Shown: positions 1-10,280, counted from the first letter of the stretch. The stretch: DNA of 64,000 bases from Cyclobacterium qasimii M12-11B (GCF_000427295.1 NZ_ATNM01000172.1:1-64000), one strand, 5' to 3'. Notes: generated by a model from the sequence alone, not told the origin. Numbers and translations are program-made.

Positions 1-47
1 TTTTTTATATCATCTCTCAATGGAGTTCTTGAGTTGGGTATTTTGGC

Positions 48-1346
48 TTAGACCCAATCAAATCTTTTTTGCATATGAGACATTTCTCCATGGCTGTTTA
101 TCAAAATTAGCGTAAGAATAGCCAATATGACAAAAATGAGCAAAAGGGCTTTTCTCCAGGTTTTAGACAGGGCTGGGCGTTCCTGAAAGGAAGGGCTATA
201 CTTTGGAATTAAGACAAGTATAATGATGAAATTGACAATGTAAAGGAATTGCTCTATTCTATAGAAGCTTAAAAAGGAGCCTGTTATAAAAATGGTGAAC
301 AATATGTAAGTACCGAAAAAGGTTTTAAAAACCAATGATATCTCCTTGTAACTGATCTGTTGGATTTGAAGCCCTCTTTTACCTGAGAACAATTTTATCC
401 AATAGATGGCTAAACCCAGGAAGACGATAAGGGCAATTAACTGAACAGCAAGCATCCAGGTTTGGGGCTGGCTAACAAAAGCCCCCAAAGTATCGGAGAA
501 ATCCTTCATTATAAAAGATTGTTGCCATACAAAGAATGGAATCAGCAGTAATAGGCCAACAGCAGGAATAGTGAGGTTGCTAGTTGTAAATTTAGTAGTG
601 GCTTTCTCTTCCGGCCATTTTGAGGTAAATGTTCCATAGGCCATCCCTGCTCCACCAAAGAACCCAAGAGAATATTCCATCACGTTCCACATGTTGAAGG
701 GGATTTCGGCAACATTTCCAAGAACATGTAGAAAATTACCAAAAGCGAAACCAAAGCCCCCTCCCAATCCTGAATATACAGCCACTCTCATGGCGCTGTA
801 TTGTTTGGTTCTTGCCATATAATACAACATGGCGATTCCTGAGCCAGCACATATCCCCCAGGCTTCTGAACGTGGAGGGGTCATTTCAAAACCCAGTTGC
901 TCAATGATTAAAAAATAAAAGATGATCGCACCCACCGTCATTTCAATAACTACCTGGTGCCATTTAATTTTCTTTTCAGGATGATCTGCCAGTACTAAAC
1001 CAAATAGGCCACCTCCGATTAATCCGTAAAGGCCCCCAACCACTAATAAGCTGGCTAAACCGTAGTATACGTTAATAAAATCTATGCCTCTTCCGTACCC
1101 GACAAGGATACCGTAACTCATCATGCCACCAAATCCCCAGCCTAAAGCGCCTGCAAAGGCAGCCTTTATGGCCTTATTATACCAATTTTCTTTTTTTGCC
1201 AATAGTATGATACTCAGGCAACCTATACCTCCTGCCCATGCTGCACCTTGTTCATGCCCGAATTGTCCACGAATGGCCCAGGCCGTGGCCAAAGCCATAC
1301 CAGCGATAATGATCGAAATGATTGTGTTTTTATCTAAATGTTTCAT
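48..1346 (-). CDS. Polytopic membrane protein of unknown function
   Basis: 432 residues, ATG start, with roughly ten to twelve hydrophobic segments spread over the whole length, so it is an inner-membrane protein. The N-terminal half is unusually glycine-rich (GWGFGGMMSYG, GGLYGLIGGGLFG, GGGFGFAFGNFLH), suggesting tightly packed helices. I recognise no transporter signature and assign no function. It is the last gene of the minus-strand arm behind the ROK kinase, MFS transporter and XylR-type regulator, 172 bases after the regulator, so it may take part in uptake or sensing of the same sugar (inference). The stop lies close to the left edge of the window but the gene is complete. Confidence 0.8.
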   Translation of the reverse strand: MKHLDKNTIISIIIAGMALATAWAIRGQFGHEQGAAWAGGIGCLSIILLAKKENWYNKAIKAAFAGALGWGFGGMMSYGILVGYGRGIDFINVYYGLASLLVVGGLYGLIGGGLFGLVLADHPEKKIKWHQVVIEMTVGAIIFYFLIIEQLGFEMTPPRSEAWGICAGSGIAMLYYMARTKQYSAMRVAVYSGLGGGFGFAFGNFLHVLGNVAEIPFNMWNVMEYSLGFFGGAGMAYGTFTSKWPEEKATTKFTTSNLTIPAVGLLLLIPFFVWQQSFIMKDFSDTLGAFVSQPQTWMLAVQLIALIVFLGLAIYWIKLFSGKRGLQIQQISYKEISLVFKTFFGTYILFTIFITGSFLSFYRIEQFLYIVNFIIILVLIPKYSPSFQERPALSKTWRKALLLIFVILAILTLILINSHGEMSHMQKRFDWV

Positions 1347-1518
1347 ACAGGGTATTAGGGTAAGAGTTGATAATTGATACAGGCATTAATATCCTATAAT
1401 ACCCTAGGCTCCTGAAAAGTACCATTCCTAACAATGGCTTTTTATGAACGGTAACAATTAATTATTTCGTCAGGGAGAGTCTAAAAGAAATTTATGACTG
1501 CTGAAGCTGGAAGTAGAG

Positions 1519-2682
1519 CTATTTTCCAGCGAGGTACCTCTTTCGGTATTCTATAGGGTTACACCCCTTTACCTGCTTGAATTGGCGGGCTATGTTTTTA
1601 CTATCATTTAATCCCAAATCCATAGCAATTTCAAAAACCGTCTCATCCGTTTCGAGAAGTTTTTGGGTAAATTTTTCAATACGTAGGTTGAAAATATATT
1701 TGTAAATGGGGTACCCAGTAATCTGGAGAAACCGTTTTTCCAGGCTTCTTCTGGAAAGAGGCACCTGCTTTACTACCTCATCTACCTGAAGATTTTTTTC
1801 TATGTTTTTATGGATAAATTTTAAGGAAGAAGCAATGTGATCATCGTTGGTAGCATAGATATCAGTAGACTGGCGGGTAATGACTTGCGTTGGCTTTACC
1901 AGGATATCATAAAAATTTGATGCACTGGTTCTGATCATTTGCTCCATCAGCTTGGCAGTATCATAGCCACCTTTTTCTATGTCCAGACCGATACTTGACA
2001 GTGGAGGGTCAGACAATTCACACAGCATTTCATCATTGTCTACGCCCAACACCGCGACTTCTTCTGGTATTCGGATTTTATTTTGTTTACAGGCCTCTGT
2101 AATGTGTAAACCCTGATTGTCATCACAGGTCATCAATGCAATTGGTTTCGGCAAGGACAAGAGCCATTTGCTCAACGAGTTGCTTTTATAATACCATAAA
2201 TCTGTGGAACGGGATTTTCTATGTTCAAAGTAATTGACTTTGTAACCCATGGCATTGACTTCTTTTTCGAAACCTTCTGCTCGTTCTCGGGACCAGACAA
2301 TGTCTTTGAACCCATAAAAGGCGAAATTTTTAAAGCCTTTTTTCAAAAAATACTGAGCCCCGATTTCACCCGCTTCATGGTAGGAACCTGTGATATTGGG
2401 AATTTCAGTAAACCGTTCTTTAAAGTCTTGTGCCACCACAGGGATTTTAGAGGCGATGAGCGATTCCAGGTCAATTTCATTGTATAACTGACCAATTATC
2501 CCATCTGCTCCCCAATCTTTTGCCCATTCAAGTATTCCTTTGATGCCAATGGTTTCCCTGTAATATAGCGGCATGCGACAGTAGGTCCATGGGCCATGTT
2601 CTGTAGAGTACTTGGAGATCCCTTTTAATAAACTCTTGCTGTACTCTTCGGCAAAATCGAGGAGCAAAATTATCTTATACAT
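1519..2682 (-). CDS. XylR-type transcriptional regulator (sugar-binding domain plus AraC HTH)
   Basis: 387 residues. Residues 1 to about 275 resemble a LacI/periplasmic-binding-protein ligand domain (opening MYKIILLLDF, then a VAVLGVDNDEMLCELSDPP stretch typical of the XylR family), and residues about 285 to 385 form an AraC-type double helix-turn-helix (SRRSLEKRFLQITG, then FKQVKGCNPIEYRKRY). Such proteins bind a monosaccharide through the first domain and activate catabolic operons. It starts 3 bases after the MFS transporter stop, so the two are co-transcribed. It is the only specific regulator in the catabolic locus and the likely controller of both divergent arms (inference). Confidence 0.88.
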   Translation of the reverse strand: MYKIILLLDFAEEYSKSLLKGISKYSTEHGPWTYCRMPLYYRETIGIKGILEWAKDWGADGIIGQLYNEIDLESLIASKIPVVAQDFKERFTEIPNITGSYHEAGEIGAQYFLKKGFKNFAFYGFKDIVWSRERAEGFEKEVNAMGYKVNYFEHRKSRSTDLWYYKSNSLSKWLLSLPKPIALMTCDDNQGLHITEACKQNKIRIPEEVAVLGVDNDEMLCELSDPPLSSIGLDIEKGGYDTAKLMEQMIRTSASNFYDILVKPTQVITRQSTDIYATNDDHIASSLKFIHKNIEKNLQVDEVVKQVPLSRRSLEKRFLQITGYPIYKYIFNLRIEKFTQKLLETDETVFEIAMDLGLNDSKNIARQFKQVKGCNPIEYRKRYLAGK

Positions 2683-2685
2683 GTA

Positions 2686-3933
2686 TTACTTAAAGATATC
2701 CTTCAAACTTTTAGTAGCATTGGTGACCAAAGGTTTGGCCCAAATTCCTATGCTCAAGATATATCCTAAAGTAAACAAAAGAAATAACATCGACAATTTT
2801 AATCCCACAAGTTCTGCCAAGCCACCGATTACCAGAGGCACTATTGCACCTCCAGCTATACCTGTGCACAATATCCCTGAAAAGGTACCATGGTGCTGAG
2901 GTACTGAATTGAGAGCCAATGAAAAGATAATAGACCACATGACAGAAGCGAAAAAGCCAGTCAAAGGAAAGGCGATCAAAGCAATTTCAGCAGTACCAAA
3001 CAGACCTGCAAGCAATGAAATAATTGCTCCTATAGTGAAAAATATCAAAACTGTTCGGCTGTCAAAGAATTTCAATAAAGCCAGCCCTAACAAACAACCG
3101 ATTGTTAACAAACCCCAAAAATAGGAAATGACAATAGCCCCTGTAGTAGATGGGTCTATGCCATGGTAAGATTGAAGGAATTTTGAAATCCAGTTGGCAA
3201 TGCCTTGCTCTGTGCCCACATAACAGAATATCCCTAAGAAATATAACAACACATATTTATTGGCTAATAGGTCTTTAAAGGCTACACCTACATCAATTTT
3301 CTCATCCGCTTTGAGTTCTACTTTTGGGAATTTGGCGAAATAAACGATGATGACCATAAGAAAAGCAATGGCTGCAAATACCCAATACAAAGAAACCCAT
3401 TTTAGGTCTTCAGGAACCATAGGGTTTAAAAACGAAAAAAGAAGGGAATCGTTTGTCGTATGAATATTTGTAACCAAATAACTGTAAAGCATAGGGCTAA
3501 GAAAAGATGCCGCCCCAAAGGCCAGCTGCCCCATCACTGAATTAAAAGCAAAATGTTCTTCACCTCCAGCAGTTCTTAACAAAGGATTAATGACTACCTG
3601 AAGTACTGCCATCCCAATCCCAATAATAAATAAAGAGATCAAAGCAACCGAAAAGCCAGGGATAAATGCAAACAGAAGGGCACCAATAAAAGCCATGGTA
3701 AAGGCGAATATTAGCATTTTCTTTTCTTTGTATTTCTCGACTAAAATCCCGGAGGGAATAGACATCACGGCATAGGCAACAAAAAAGGCGAAAGGTAAAA
3801 AACCTGCCAGACCAATACTTAGAGTGAAACTATCAATAATATCAGGAATAATCGGCCCAAGAATATTGGTAAGAAATGAAATGACGAAAAAAATCAATAA
3901 AATTAAGGCAACAATCAGTGTGTTTTTTTTCAT
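2686..3933 (-). CDS. MFS sugar transporter (FHS/FucP-like)
   Basis: 415 residues, about twelve transmembrane segments, with a central cytoplasmic loop near residues 190 to 215 (KFPKVELKADEKIDVG) as in 6+6 MFS proteins. The early PSGILVEKYKEKKM loop matches the conserved loop between helices 2 and 3 of the major facilitator superfamily. In Bacteroidota this subfamily imports neutral or N-acetylated sugars by proton symport. It lies between a ROK sugar kinase upstream and a XylR-type regulator downstream on the same strand, which supports a sugar substrate. The exact sugar cannot be read from the sequence; given MurQ in the opposite arm, an amino sugar is a reasonable guess. Confidence 0.85.
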   Translation of the reverse strand: MKKNTLIVALILLIFFVISFLTNILGPIIPDIIDSFTLSIGLAGFLPFAFFVAYAVMSIPSGILVEKYKEKKMLIFAFTMAFIGALLFAFIPGFSVALISLFIIGIGMAVLQVVINPLLRTAGGEEHFAFNSVMGQLAFGAASFLSPMLYSYLVTNIHTTNDSLLFSFLNPMVPEDLKWVSLYWVFAAIAFLMVIIVYFAKFPKVELKADEKIDVGVAFKDLLANKYVLLYFLGIFCYVGTEQGIANWISKFLQSYHGIDPSTTGAIVISYFWGLLTIGCLLGLALLKFFDSRTVLIFFTIGAIISLLAGLFGTAEIALIAFPLTGFFASVMWSIIFSLALNSVPQHHGTFSGILCTGIAGGAIVPLVIGGLAELVGLKLSMLFLLFTLGYILSIGIWAKPLVTNATKSLKDIFK

Positions 3934-4019
3934 GTCATTAAATTATTGAGCGTAACAATTCTATTCGTTTGATAATTTACTGGTTAGCATTGATCGTTTA
4001 ACCAACACAGTTGATGATT

Positions 4020-4877
4020 TTATAGTACTTTGCTAGTATGTTTGATTGATAAGTCCACAAGTGCAGCAGCGCCCAAGAGTGCAATATCTGCATTTTTGGT
4101 CAAATGTATTTTTAATTTTTTCACAGACTCTGGATAAATGTAATTGCTAAAGGTTGCGCGCATGGCTTCCTCAAAAAACGGGTAGGCGTTTGCAACAGAA
4201 CCTCCAATCACAATGGCTTGGGGATCATAAGTATACATGACCACTTGCACAGCAGCACCAAAGTGTTTTCCAAAAGTATTCCATTGGGCCAAGGCCTCCT
4301 TGTCTCCGTTTTTAGCGGCTGTGAAGGCGTCTAATGCAGTAGTTTGGTATTCAGCACTAAAGAAATTTCCACTGGCATAATATTCAATATTATGTTCAAG
4401 GTATGGAATTAGGCCGATTTCTCCAGCTCCACAATTTACGCCAGCATAGAGCTTGCCCTCAATAATTATTCCTGAGCCCAAGCCTGTTCCTATGGACATC
4501 CCTACCATATTGCTGTAATTTCTGCCCATTCCGAATTTGTATTCTCCAATGGCAAAACAATTGACATCGTTGTTGACAAATACTGGAAGGTTAAATTCCT
4601 TTTCAAGAATGTCTTTAAGTGCCACCTTGGTCCAGGAAGGAATATTAGTCACATTATAGACTATTCCTTCTTTTACATCTACTACCGATGGTACGCCAAT
4701 ACCTATGCCATCTACATCATATGCTGTAAGTGGTTCAATAAATTTTATGACCTGGTCAAGTGTGGATTGAAGGTTGTCTTTTTCTTTCAAAAGCGCTTTT
4801 GTCTTATGAATGATTTTGCCTTCGTGCTCTATACCTACCTGGATTTTAGTTCCTCCTAAATCTATTCCTATGTTCAT
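4020..4877 (-). CDS. ROK-family sugar kinase lacking the zinc-binding cysteines
   Basis: 285 residues. The N-terminal phosphate-binding motif is intact (MNIGIDLGGTKIQVG), as are the VNNDVNCFAIGE and SIGTGLGSGIIIEGK motifs, where the VNND aspartate is the expected catalytic base. ROK proteins usually bind zinc through a GH plus CxCGxxGC motif; here the equivalent region reads GEIGLIPYLEHNIEYYASGN, so the histidine and all three cysteines are absent. The protein has no N-terminal DNA-binding domain, so it is a kinase and not a NagC-type repressor. It is the first gene of the minus arm and probably phosphorylates the sugar brought in by the adjacent MFS transporter. Confidence 0.87.
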   Translation of the reverse strand: MNIGIDLGGTKIQVGIEHEGKIIHKTKALLKEKDNLQSTLDQVIKFIEPLTAYDVDGIGIGVPSVVDVKEGIVYNVTNIPSWTKVALKDILEKEFNLPVFVNNDVNCFAIGEYKFGMGRNYSNMVGMSIGTGLGSGIIIEGKLYAGVNCGAGEIGLIPYLEHNIEYYASGNFFSAEYQTTALDAFTAAKNGDKEALAQWNTFGKHFGAAVQVVMYTYDPQAIVIGGSVANAYPFFEEAMRATFSNYIYPESVKKLKIHLTKNADIALLGAAALVDLSIKHTSKVL

Positions 4878-5453
4878 TATAATAAGTCGGGTATCTTTAA
4901 AAAAAAATCAACGACAAATATATCTTAATTTTAACCTTTTAACAATCAATAATAGAATTTTAGGTCAAGTTTAAGGTTTATTAACTAGCTGAAATACAGC
5001 AAATAATCAGTAGATATATGTGTTGAGATTCAAGAGGTATACTTGAAAAGTTGCGTTAAGGCTATTTAAGAGCTATTGTTTTTTTCAATAGTACAAAACG
5101 GTAAATTGTTGTAATGTAATTGAGAATTACGATTGAGGATGGGTATGTCTATGTTAAAAATGAATGCTGAACCCGGATTGGTCAATGGGATTTTCCTACC
5201 TTATTTTAGGAAATATTGCAATCAAAAGGTAATTGAGCTATTTAGATATTGATGACTGGAACTGTTTTGGTAAAATCGAAGGTATTACCAATTGATAGTT
5301 TTAGAAGTGATTTCAAAATGCAATAGATTGTCTATTGCCAATTTATTTTAGGGGAATAGCATTGGTTATGATTAATCCACTGTACACCGATTGAATAAGT
5401 GTTTTTATATTTTTATAACTAAATAACCTGTACTATATTTAATTAAATCCAGA
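4878..5453. other. Divergent intergenic region between the two catabolic arms
   Basis: About 576 AT-rich bases between the divergent ROK kinase and phosphatase genes. No ORF, RNA gene or strong hairpin was found. By position it must hold the promoters of both arms and probably the operators of the XylR-type regulator, but I could not identify a convincing TAnnTTTG-type Bacteroidota promoter or an operator repeat by eye. Confidence 0.5.
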
Positions 5454-6702
5454 ATGATGAAAGAAAGAATTAAAACATTATTTATTATTGGGTTCTTTTG
5501 CCTGCTCGGTTTGTCTCCTTTAGCGCTTGTCGCTCAGGAAGAACCAAGTGGAATCTACCTCACATGGCAAGAAGACCCCACTAGTACCATTACGATTGAT
5601 TGGCACCTTAAAAATGGCACTAGTCAAGCACTTTCTTATCGAAAAAAGGGTACTGATAATTGGGCTGAAGCAACTAGTAATGTAACTGATTTTCCTTTCT
5701 CAGACCGTAAAATCCACAGGGTTTCCCTGAAGGGTCTTTCTGCTGACAGTGCTTATGAAATAAAATTTGATGCCAAGGGTAAGGTTTATTATTTCAAGAC
5801 CATGCCGAACGATATCTCCAGAAGTCCCATTAAGTTTGCGATAGGAGGAGATACCATGCATGATAAGGCTGTAATGGAAAAGACCAACAGACAGGTCCTG
5901 CCTTATAACCCAGATTTTATAATTATTGGAGGAGACCTGGCTTATGGCAATGGAGATGGTAAAAACGTAAACAGGTGGTATGATTGGTTTGATGCTGTTA
6001 AGAATACTTTGATTCAGGAAGATGGACGTATCATACCCATGATGTTAGGAATAGGAAATCACGAAGTGAAGAGTGGTTACAATGATGAGGACATCCCTGA
6101 ACATTTGAAAGTTGAAAAAAGAAAAGAGAGTGCTCCATTTTACTTTAACCTTTTTGCATTCCCCGGACAGCCAGGGTATGGCGTACTGGAATTTGGTAAA
6201 TACCTAAGCTTTATCTTCCTGGATTCAGATCATACCAATGCAATAGATGGGCCACAGAAAGATTGGTTAGCCCGTGAACTTGCCATTCAGAAAGAAAGGA
6301 AACCTCACATGTGATGGCTGTTTATCATGTTCCAGCTTACCCTTCAGCGAGAGCCTTTACAGGTACTACTCAAACCATGATTAGGGAACATTGGGTGCCT
6401 TTATTCGAAAAATCTAGTATACAGTTAGTATTTGAAAACCATGATCATGCCTATAAACGGACCTATCCAATAAAAACAACAATGTTGATGAAGATGGAAT
6501 CGTCTATATAGGTGATGGATCCTGGGGGACTAGACCTAGAACGGTTCACGATGCTGAAAGTACCTGGTACTTGCAGACTTCTCAATCCGTGAGGGCCTTC
6601 ACTTTGGTGACCCTTCAGGGCAAAAGCTTTAACATTCTTACAGTAGACGAAGACGGAAAAATCATCGACAGTTATCCAAATAATCCATTGATAAAACCAT
6701 GA
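5454..6702 (+). CDS. Purple-acid-phosphatase-like metallophosphoesterase, two frameshifts
   Basis: Secreted phosphoesterase: signal peptide at residues 1 to about 31, an FN3-like purple-acid-phosphatase N-domain to about 120, then the dimetal catalytic domain with GGDTMHD, IIGGDLAYGNGDG, GIGNHE, YHVPAYPS and ENHDHAYKR motifs. The frame is broken twice. Near 6309-6311 one base is missing (restoring it gives KPHIVMAVYHVP), and a second is missing in the A run at 6472-6476 (restoring it gives PIKNNNVDEDG). With both added the gene is 417 codons and its TGA overlaps the ATG of the next gene (ATGA at 6699-6702), which argues that the restored frame is real. First gene of the plus arm. Either of two adjacent ATGs (5454 or 5457) could be the start. 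Confidence 0.8.
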
Positions 6703-7801
6703 AAAATTCTCAGAAAGTAATTAGTTGTGCGCTTTTCGCACTTATAGTGTTCCTTAATGCCGCCTGTGGTGGTGGGAATAAATCAGAAGTAGTCACAGAA
6801 GAGGTCGAAAGTACTAAGGTGGCCACTCTTGTAACGGAAGATTATGAACATATCTTCGGTGAGGACAGGCCATTTGCGCAATGCCATGCCTCAACCATTA
6901 CCGGACTTGGTGATGGGAATTATTTGACAGCCTGGTTTGCAGGATCCTATGAAAAACACAATGATGTTGGAATTTGGATCTCCAAAGGCAACCCTGGAAA
7001 TTGGTCAGAACCAGAACTACTTGTAAAAGTAAGAAATGAGCCACACTGGAACCCGGTTTTATTCAATGCTCCGGATGGTAAAGTTTATTTGTACTTTAAA
7101 GTAGGTAAAGAAATTGATTATTGGGAAACATGGGTTCAGTATACTGAAGATGGTGGCGTTACCTGGTCTGAAGCCAAAGAATTGGTTCCAGGTGATAAAG
7201 GAGGACGTGGCCCAGTAAGAAACCATATGCTGGTTTTGTCTGACGGAACATGGCTTGCCCCTGCATCTGATGAAAAAATAAAGTCTGGACTGTGTTTGTA
7301 GACAGGTCTGAAGATGGAGGAAATACCTGGGAAGCTACTGACAAACTAGAAATGGACAGAACAGTAATTACTGAAGAAGGTGTTATTCAACCTGCTCTTT
7401 GGGAGTCAAAACCTGGACATGTACACATGTTGATGAGAAGCAGTTCAGGGAATATCTGTCGATCAGATTCTGAAGACTACGGAAAAACCTGGTCAGAGGT
7501 GACAGAAATAGAATTGCCAAATAACAACAGTGGAATTGATGTTGCCCATATTGAAGGAGAAAAGATTGCTTTGATTTATAATCCTGTAGCTGAAAACTGG
7601 GGAGATCGTTTCCCAATTTCCATTGCTGTTTCAGAAGACAACGGCAAAACCTGGCCTTTAAAATTTGAAATTGAAAAAGGCGATGGCGAAGATGAACTGT
7701 CTTATCCTGCCATGTTTTATGAAGATGGCCATTTGGTCGCTTGCTACACTTGGAATAGACAAACTGTCGCATTCTGGAAAGGAAAGCTTGAAGGGATTTA
7801 A
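6699..7801 (+). CDS. Sialidase-like BNR/Asp-box lipoprotein, one frameshift
   Basis: Lipoprotein signal with lipobox LNAAC near residue 22, then a six-bladed-propeller sialidase-family fold. Asp boxes (SxDxGxTW) are visible as YTEDGGVTW, SEDGGNTW, SEDYGKTW and SEDNGKTW. The CHASTITGLGDGNYLTAWF opening and the C-terminal ELSYPAMF and NRQTVAFWKG are typical of BNR_2 proteins annotated as exo-alpha-sialidase. The frame breaks near 7273-7282; one extra A in the A6 or A3 run gives DEKNKVWTVFVDRS or DEKIKVWTVFVDRS and a protein of about 367 residues. I cannot confirm sialic acid as the substrate: the family also contains hydrolases acting on other sugars. Translationally coupled to the phosphatase upstream. 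Confidence 0.8.
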
Positions 7802-7814
7802 ATCTTGATAGCCT

Positions 7815-8864
7815 ATGAAAATTTCAGTTTGGAACTTATTAATTCTACTATTAATCTATCAACCGGTATTTAGCCAACAAGAAATGACATACGCTGAAAA
7901 ACTAGGCTACCCTAAGGGGAAAAAAGTAGTCATCTTTCATGTGGATGATGCAGGAATGTCTTTTGAGTCAAATGAAGGGGCCATCAAATCCATCCAGGAA
8001 GGTGTCGCTACATCTTGCAGTATCATGATGCCTTGCCCATGGGCAGCAAGTTTTGTGAAAGAGGCACTTAAAGAGCCATTGGATGCAGGACTTCACTTGA
8101 CCTTGACTTCAGAGTGGACAGATTTTCGTTGGCCACCAGTTGCTGGAAAGGCTGCCGTTCCTGGTCTGGTTGATGAAGAAGGTGCCATGTGGTCTTCAGT
8201 AGAAGAGGTTGTCGCCAATGCTACTCCAGATGAAGTCGAAATAGAAATTCGTGCACAGATTGATCGTGCCTTGTCACTAGGGTTAAAACCCACCCATATG
8301 GATAGCCATATGGGTACATTGTTCTATCATGCTCCATTTCTAGAGCGCTACATAAAGGTGGGAATTGAATATGGTATTCCTGTCATGTTCCCTGGTGGGA
8401 ACAATAAATTGCTTGGTCTTTCGATGAACAACAACATCATCAAACAATTGAAGAAAGAAGGAAAGTATAAGGAGGGCATGAAATTACCTGGCAATTCACT
8501 TACGGAGAAGGCGCCTATGGTAGGGCAAAAAATCTGGGATGCAGGATTACCCGTCTTGGATGACTTACATTCAATAAGTGGGAGCTGGTCACCAGATTAT
8601 GAAGTGGATGATAAGGGATTAGGTGCTTATAAAGTAGAGAAGTGTAAAGAGTTATTGACCTTAATGGAACCTGGCTTGGCCATGGTAATTGTTCACAGTA
8701 TAGGCGATAGAAAAACCTTTGACAGAATCAGTGGCTCAGGAGCCTCTAGATATGCCGACATGCTGGCCATGACATCTCCGGACCTTCAAAAATTCATTGA
8801 AGAGGAAGGGATTATATTGACCACATGGGCGGAAGTTATGGAGAGAAGAAAGAAAATAAAATGA
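7815..8864 (+). CDS. ChbG/YdjC-type carbohydrate deacetylase, secreted
   Basis: 349 residues with a signal peptide at residues 1 to about 21. Deacetylase motifs of the YdjC/ChbG/HpnK family are intact: FHVDDAGMS (metal-binding aspartates), DAGLHLTLTSEW and KPTHMDSHMGT (metal-binding histidines). The family removes N-acetyl groups from sugars such as diacetylchitobiose; the real substrate here is unknown. It lies between the two sialidase-like genes and its stop overlaps the next ATG by four bases (ATGA at 8861-8864), so it is part of one translationally coupled unit. A deacetylase in this position fits a polymer containing N-acetylated sugars. Confidence 0.85.
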   Translation: MKISVWNLLILLLIYQPVFSQQEMTYAEKLGYPKGKKVVIFHVDDAGMSFESNEGAIKSIQEGVATSCSIMMPCPWAASFVKEALKEPLDAGLHLTLTSEWTDFRWPPVAGKAAVPGLVDEEGAMWSSVEEVVANATPDEVEIEIRAQIDRALSLGLKPTHMDSHMGTLFYHAPFLERYIKVGIEYGIPVMFPGGNNKLLGLSMNNNIIKQLKKEGKYKEGMKLPGNSLTEKAPMVGQKIWDAGLPVLDDLHSISGSWSPDYEVDDKGLGAYKVEKCKELLTLMEPGLAMVIVHSIGDRKTFDRISGSGASRYADMLAMTSPDLQKFIEEEGIILTTWAEVMERRKKIK

Positions 8865-10041
8865 AGAGATTAGTATTTATAGGCTTGTTTTACTTAATAC
8901 CGCTGCTTTTGGACAATACATTCCTAAGGAGAAGGTGGTGGAAACTGAAAGTTTGATTTTCCCTCTGCAGCAAAACCATGTACATGGGAGTAGTATCGTT
9001 GCATTGCCTAATGGGGATTTACTTACAGCTTGGTTTGAAGGATCAGGAGAAAGGAAAGCAGACGATGTTCGGATAATGGGGGCTAGACTTAGGAAGAAAG
9101 AAACCACGTGGGGCGAGCCTTTCTTAATGGCTGACACTCCAAACCTTCCAGACTGCAACCCTGTGCTTTTTCTTAATCAGGAAGGCAAGCTTTTTCTGGT
9201 ATGGATTGCTGTGCAGGCCAACCGTTGGGAACAGTCCATATTACGCTTAAGGACTAGCTCAAGTTATGACAATGCAGGAGCACCAATATGGAGCTGGCAA
9301 GATAATATTTTGCTCAAACCAGGGGAAGAATTCCATCAGGAAGTGGTCAAACGCTTTGAGGAATTGCCTGATAATAATGCTGGCTGGTCTGAATATGCAC
9401 CTCTTTATGATGACATGATCATCGAAGCAAGCAAGGACAGTAAGAAATCCAGTATTGGATGGATGACAAGAATTAAACCTCTTGTTCTTCAATCGGGAAG
9501 AATTCTTTTACCACTTTACTCGGATGGTTTTAACTTTTCCATGGCGGCCATTTCAGATGATGATTGAGCCACTTGGATTCCTAGTAAACCAATAGTCGGC
9601 AGAGGGCCTATTCAGCCGGCACTGAGCCAAAGGAAAAGTGGGGAAATTATGGCAATAATGAGGGATAGTGGAGATGCGCCAACCAGGTTGCATAAAAGCT
9701 ATTCTACCGATGAGGGGATGACATGGACTGCTTCCGAAAAGTCAAGCATACCCAATACTGCAAGTGTGGAACTGCTAGAGTTGGACAACGGATTGTGGCT
9801 GTTCCTTGGCAATGACATTGATGATGGTAGGTACCGTCTTTCCCTATACATTTCTGGTGATGAGGGACAAACCTGGAGAAGTAAAGTTTATTTAGAGGAT
9901 GAGAAAAAAGATTTTGGAGGATTTTCCTATCCTTCATTGATTCAAGATGGGAAAGGAATGGTGCACATTACTTATTCCTACCATCTCGAAGAGGGTGGGA
10001 AATCCATCAAATATGTAAAAATTGATCCAAATAATTTCTAA
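8861..10041 (+). pseudogene. Second sialidase-like protein, frameshift plus internal TGA
   Basis: A BNR/Asp-box protein of about 393 residues once restored. The true start is the ATG at 8861, overlapping the deacetylase stop. It opens with a signal peptide, but one T is missing in the run at 8888-8891; adding it gives MKRLVFIGLFLLNTAAFGQ and continues into VVETESLIFPLQQNHVHGSS. A second lesion is a TGA at 9565-9567. The surrounding frame reads SDDD-stop-ATW, where an Asp box (SxDxGxTW) predicts glycine, so GGA probably became TGA. After it the frame is open to 10041 with YISGDEGQTW as a further Asp box. Two independent lesions make this the best candidate for a real pseudogene, though errors remain possible. 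Confidence 0.75.
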
Positions 10042-10143
10042 TTGAAGTAGCCCATCTTTATTAAAAATTGTATTATAATTAACTTAATCACTTACTGGTA
10101 TTAAGTAAGCTTGATTTGGCTTTAGTAGTTAGGTTAGGTAAGT

Positions 10144-10179
10144 TTTGTCCGCTCATGTTTTAACAACGGGGCGGACAAA
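10144..10179 (+). promoter_or_regulatory. Leader hairpin upstream of first propeller/toroid gene
   Basis: Perfect 9-bp inverted repeat, TTTGTCCGC and GCGGACAAA, around an 18-base loop, followed by TTTATTTATTG. It lies 102 bases after the preceding gene's stop and about 100 bases before the ATG at 10281. The same stem and trailing ATTTATTG recur before the paralogous gene downstream. It could be a terminator of the upstream unit or a conserved 5'UTR element; the lack of a continuous T run argues somewhat against a simple terminator. Confidence 0.5.
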
Positions 10180-10280
10180 TTTATTTATTGGCCTTATTCA
10201 GGGTTTACATTTCAATATGAATCTCTCATAGTCGCAAGATGGATTCACCAGTCTATTTTTATCAACCATATTATTTTACA

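Noticed and set aside
9565-9567. TGA as selenocysteine or as a tryptophan codon
   Set aside because: The position is a glycine in the Asp-box consensus, no SECIS-like hairpin is evident after it, and TGA serves as a normal stop elsewhere in the window (for example at 6702 and 8864).
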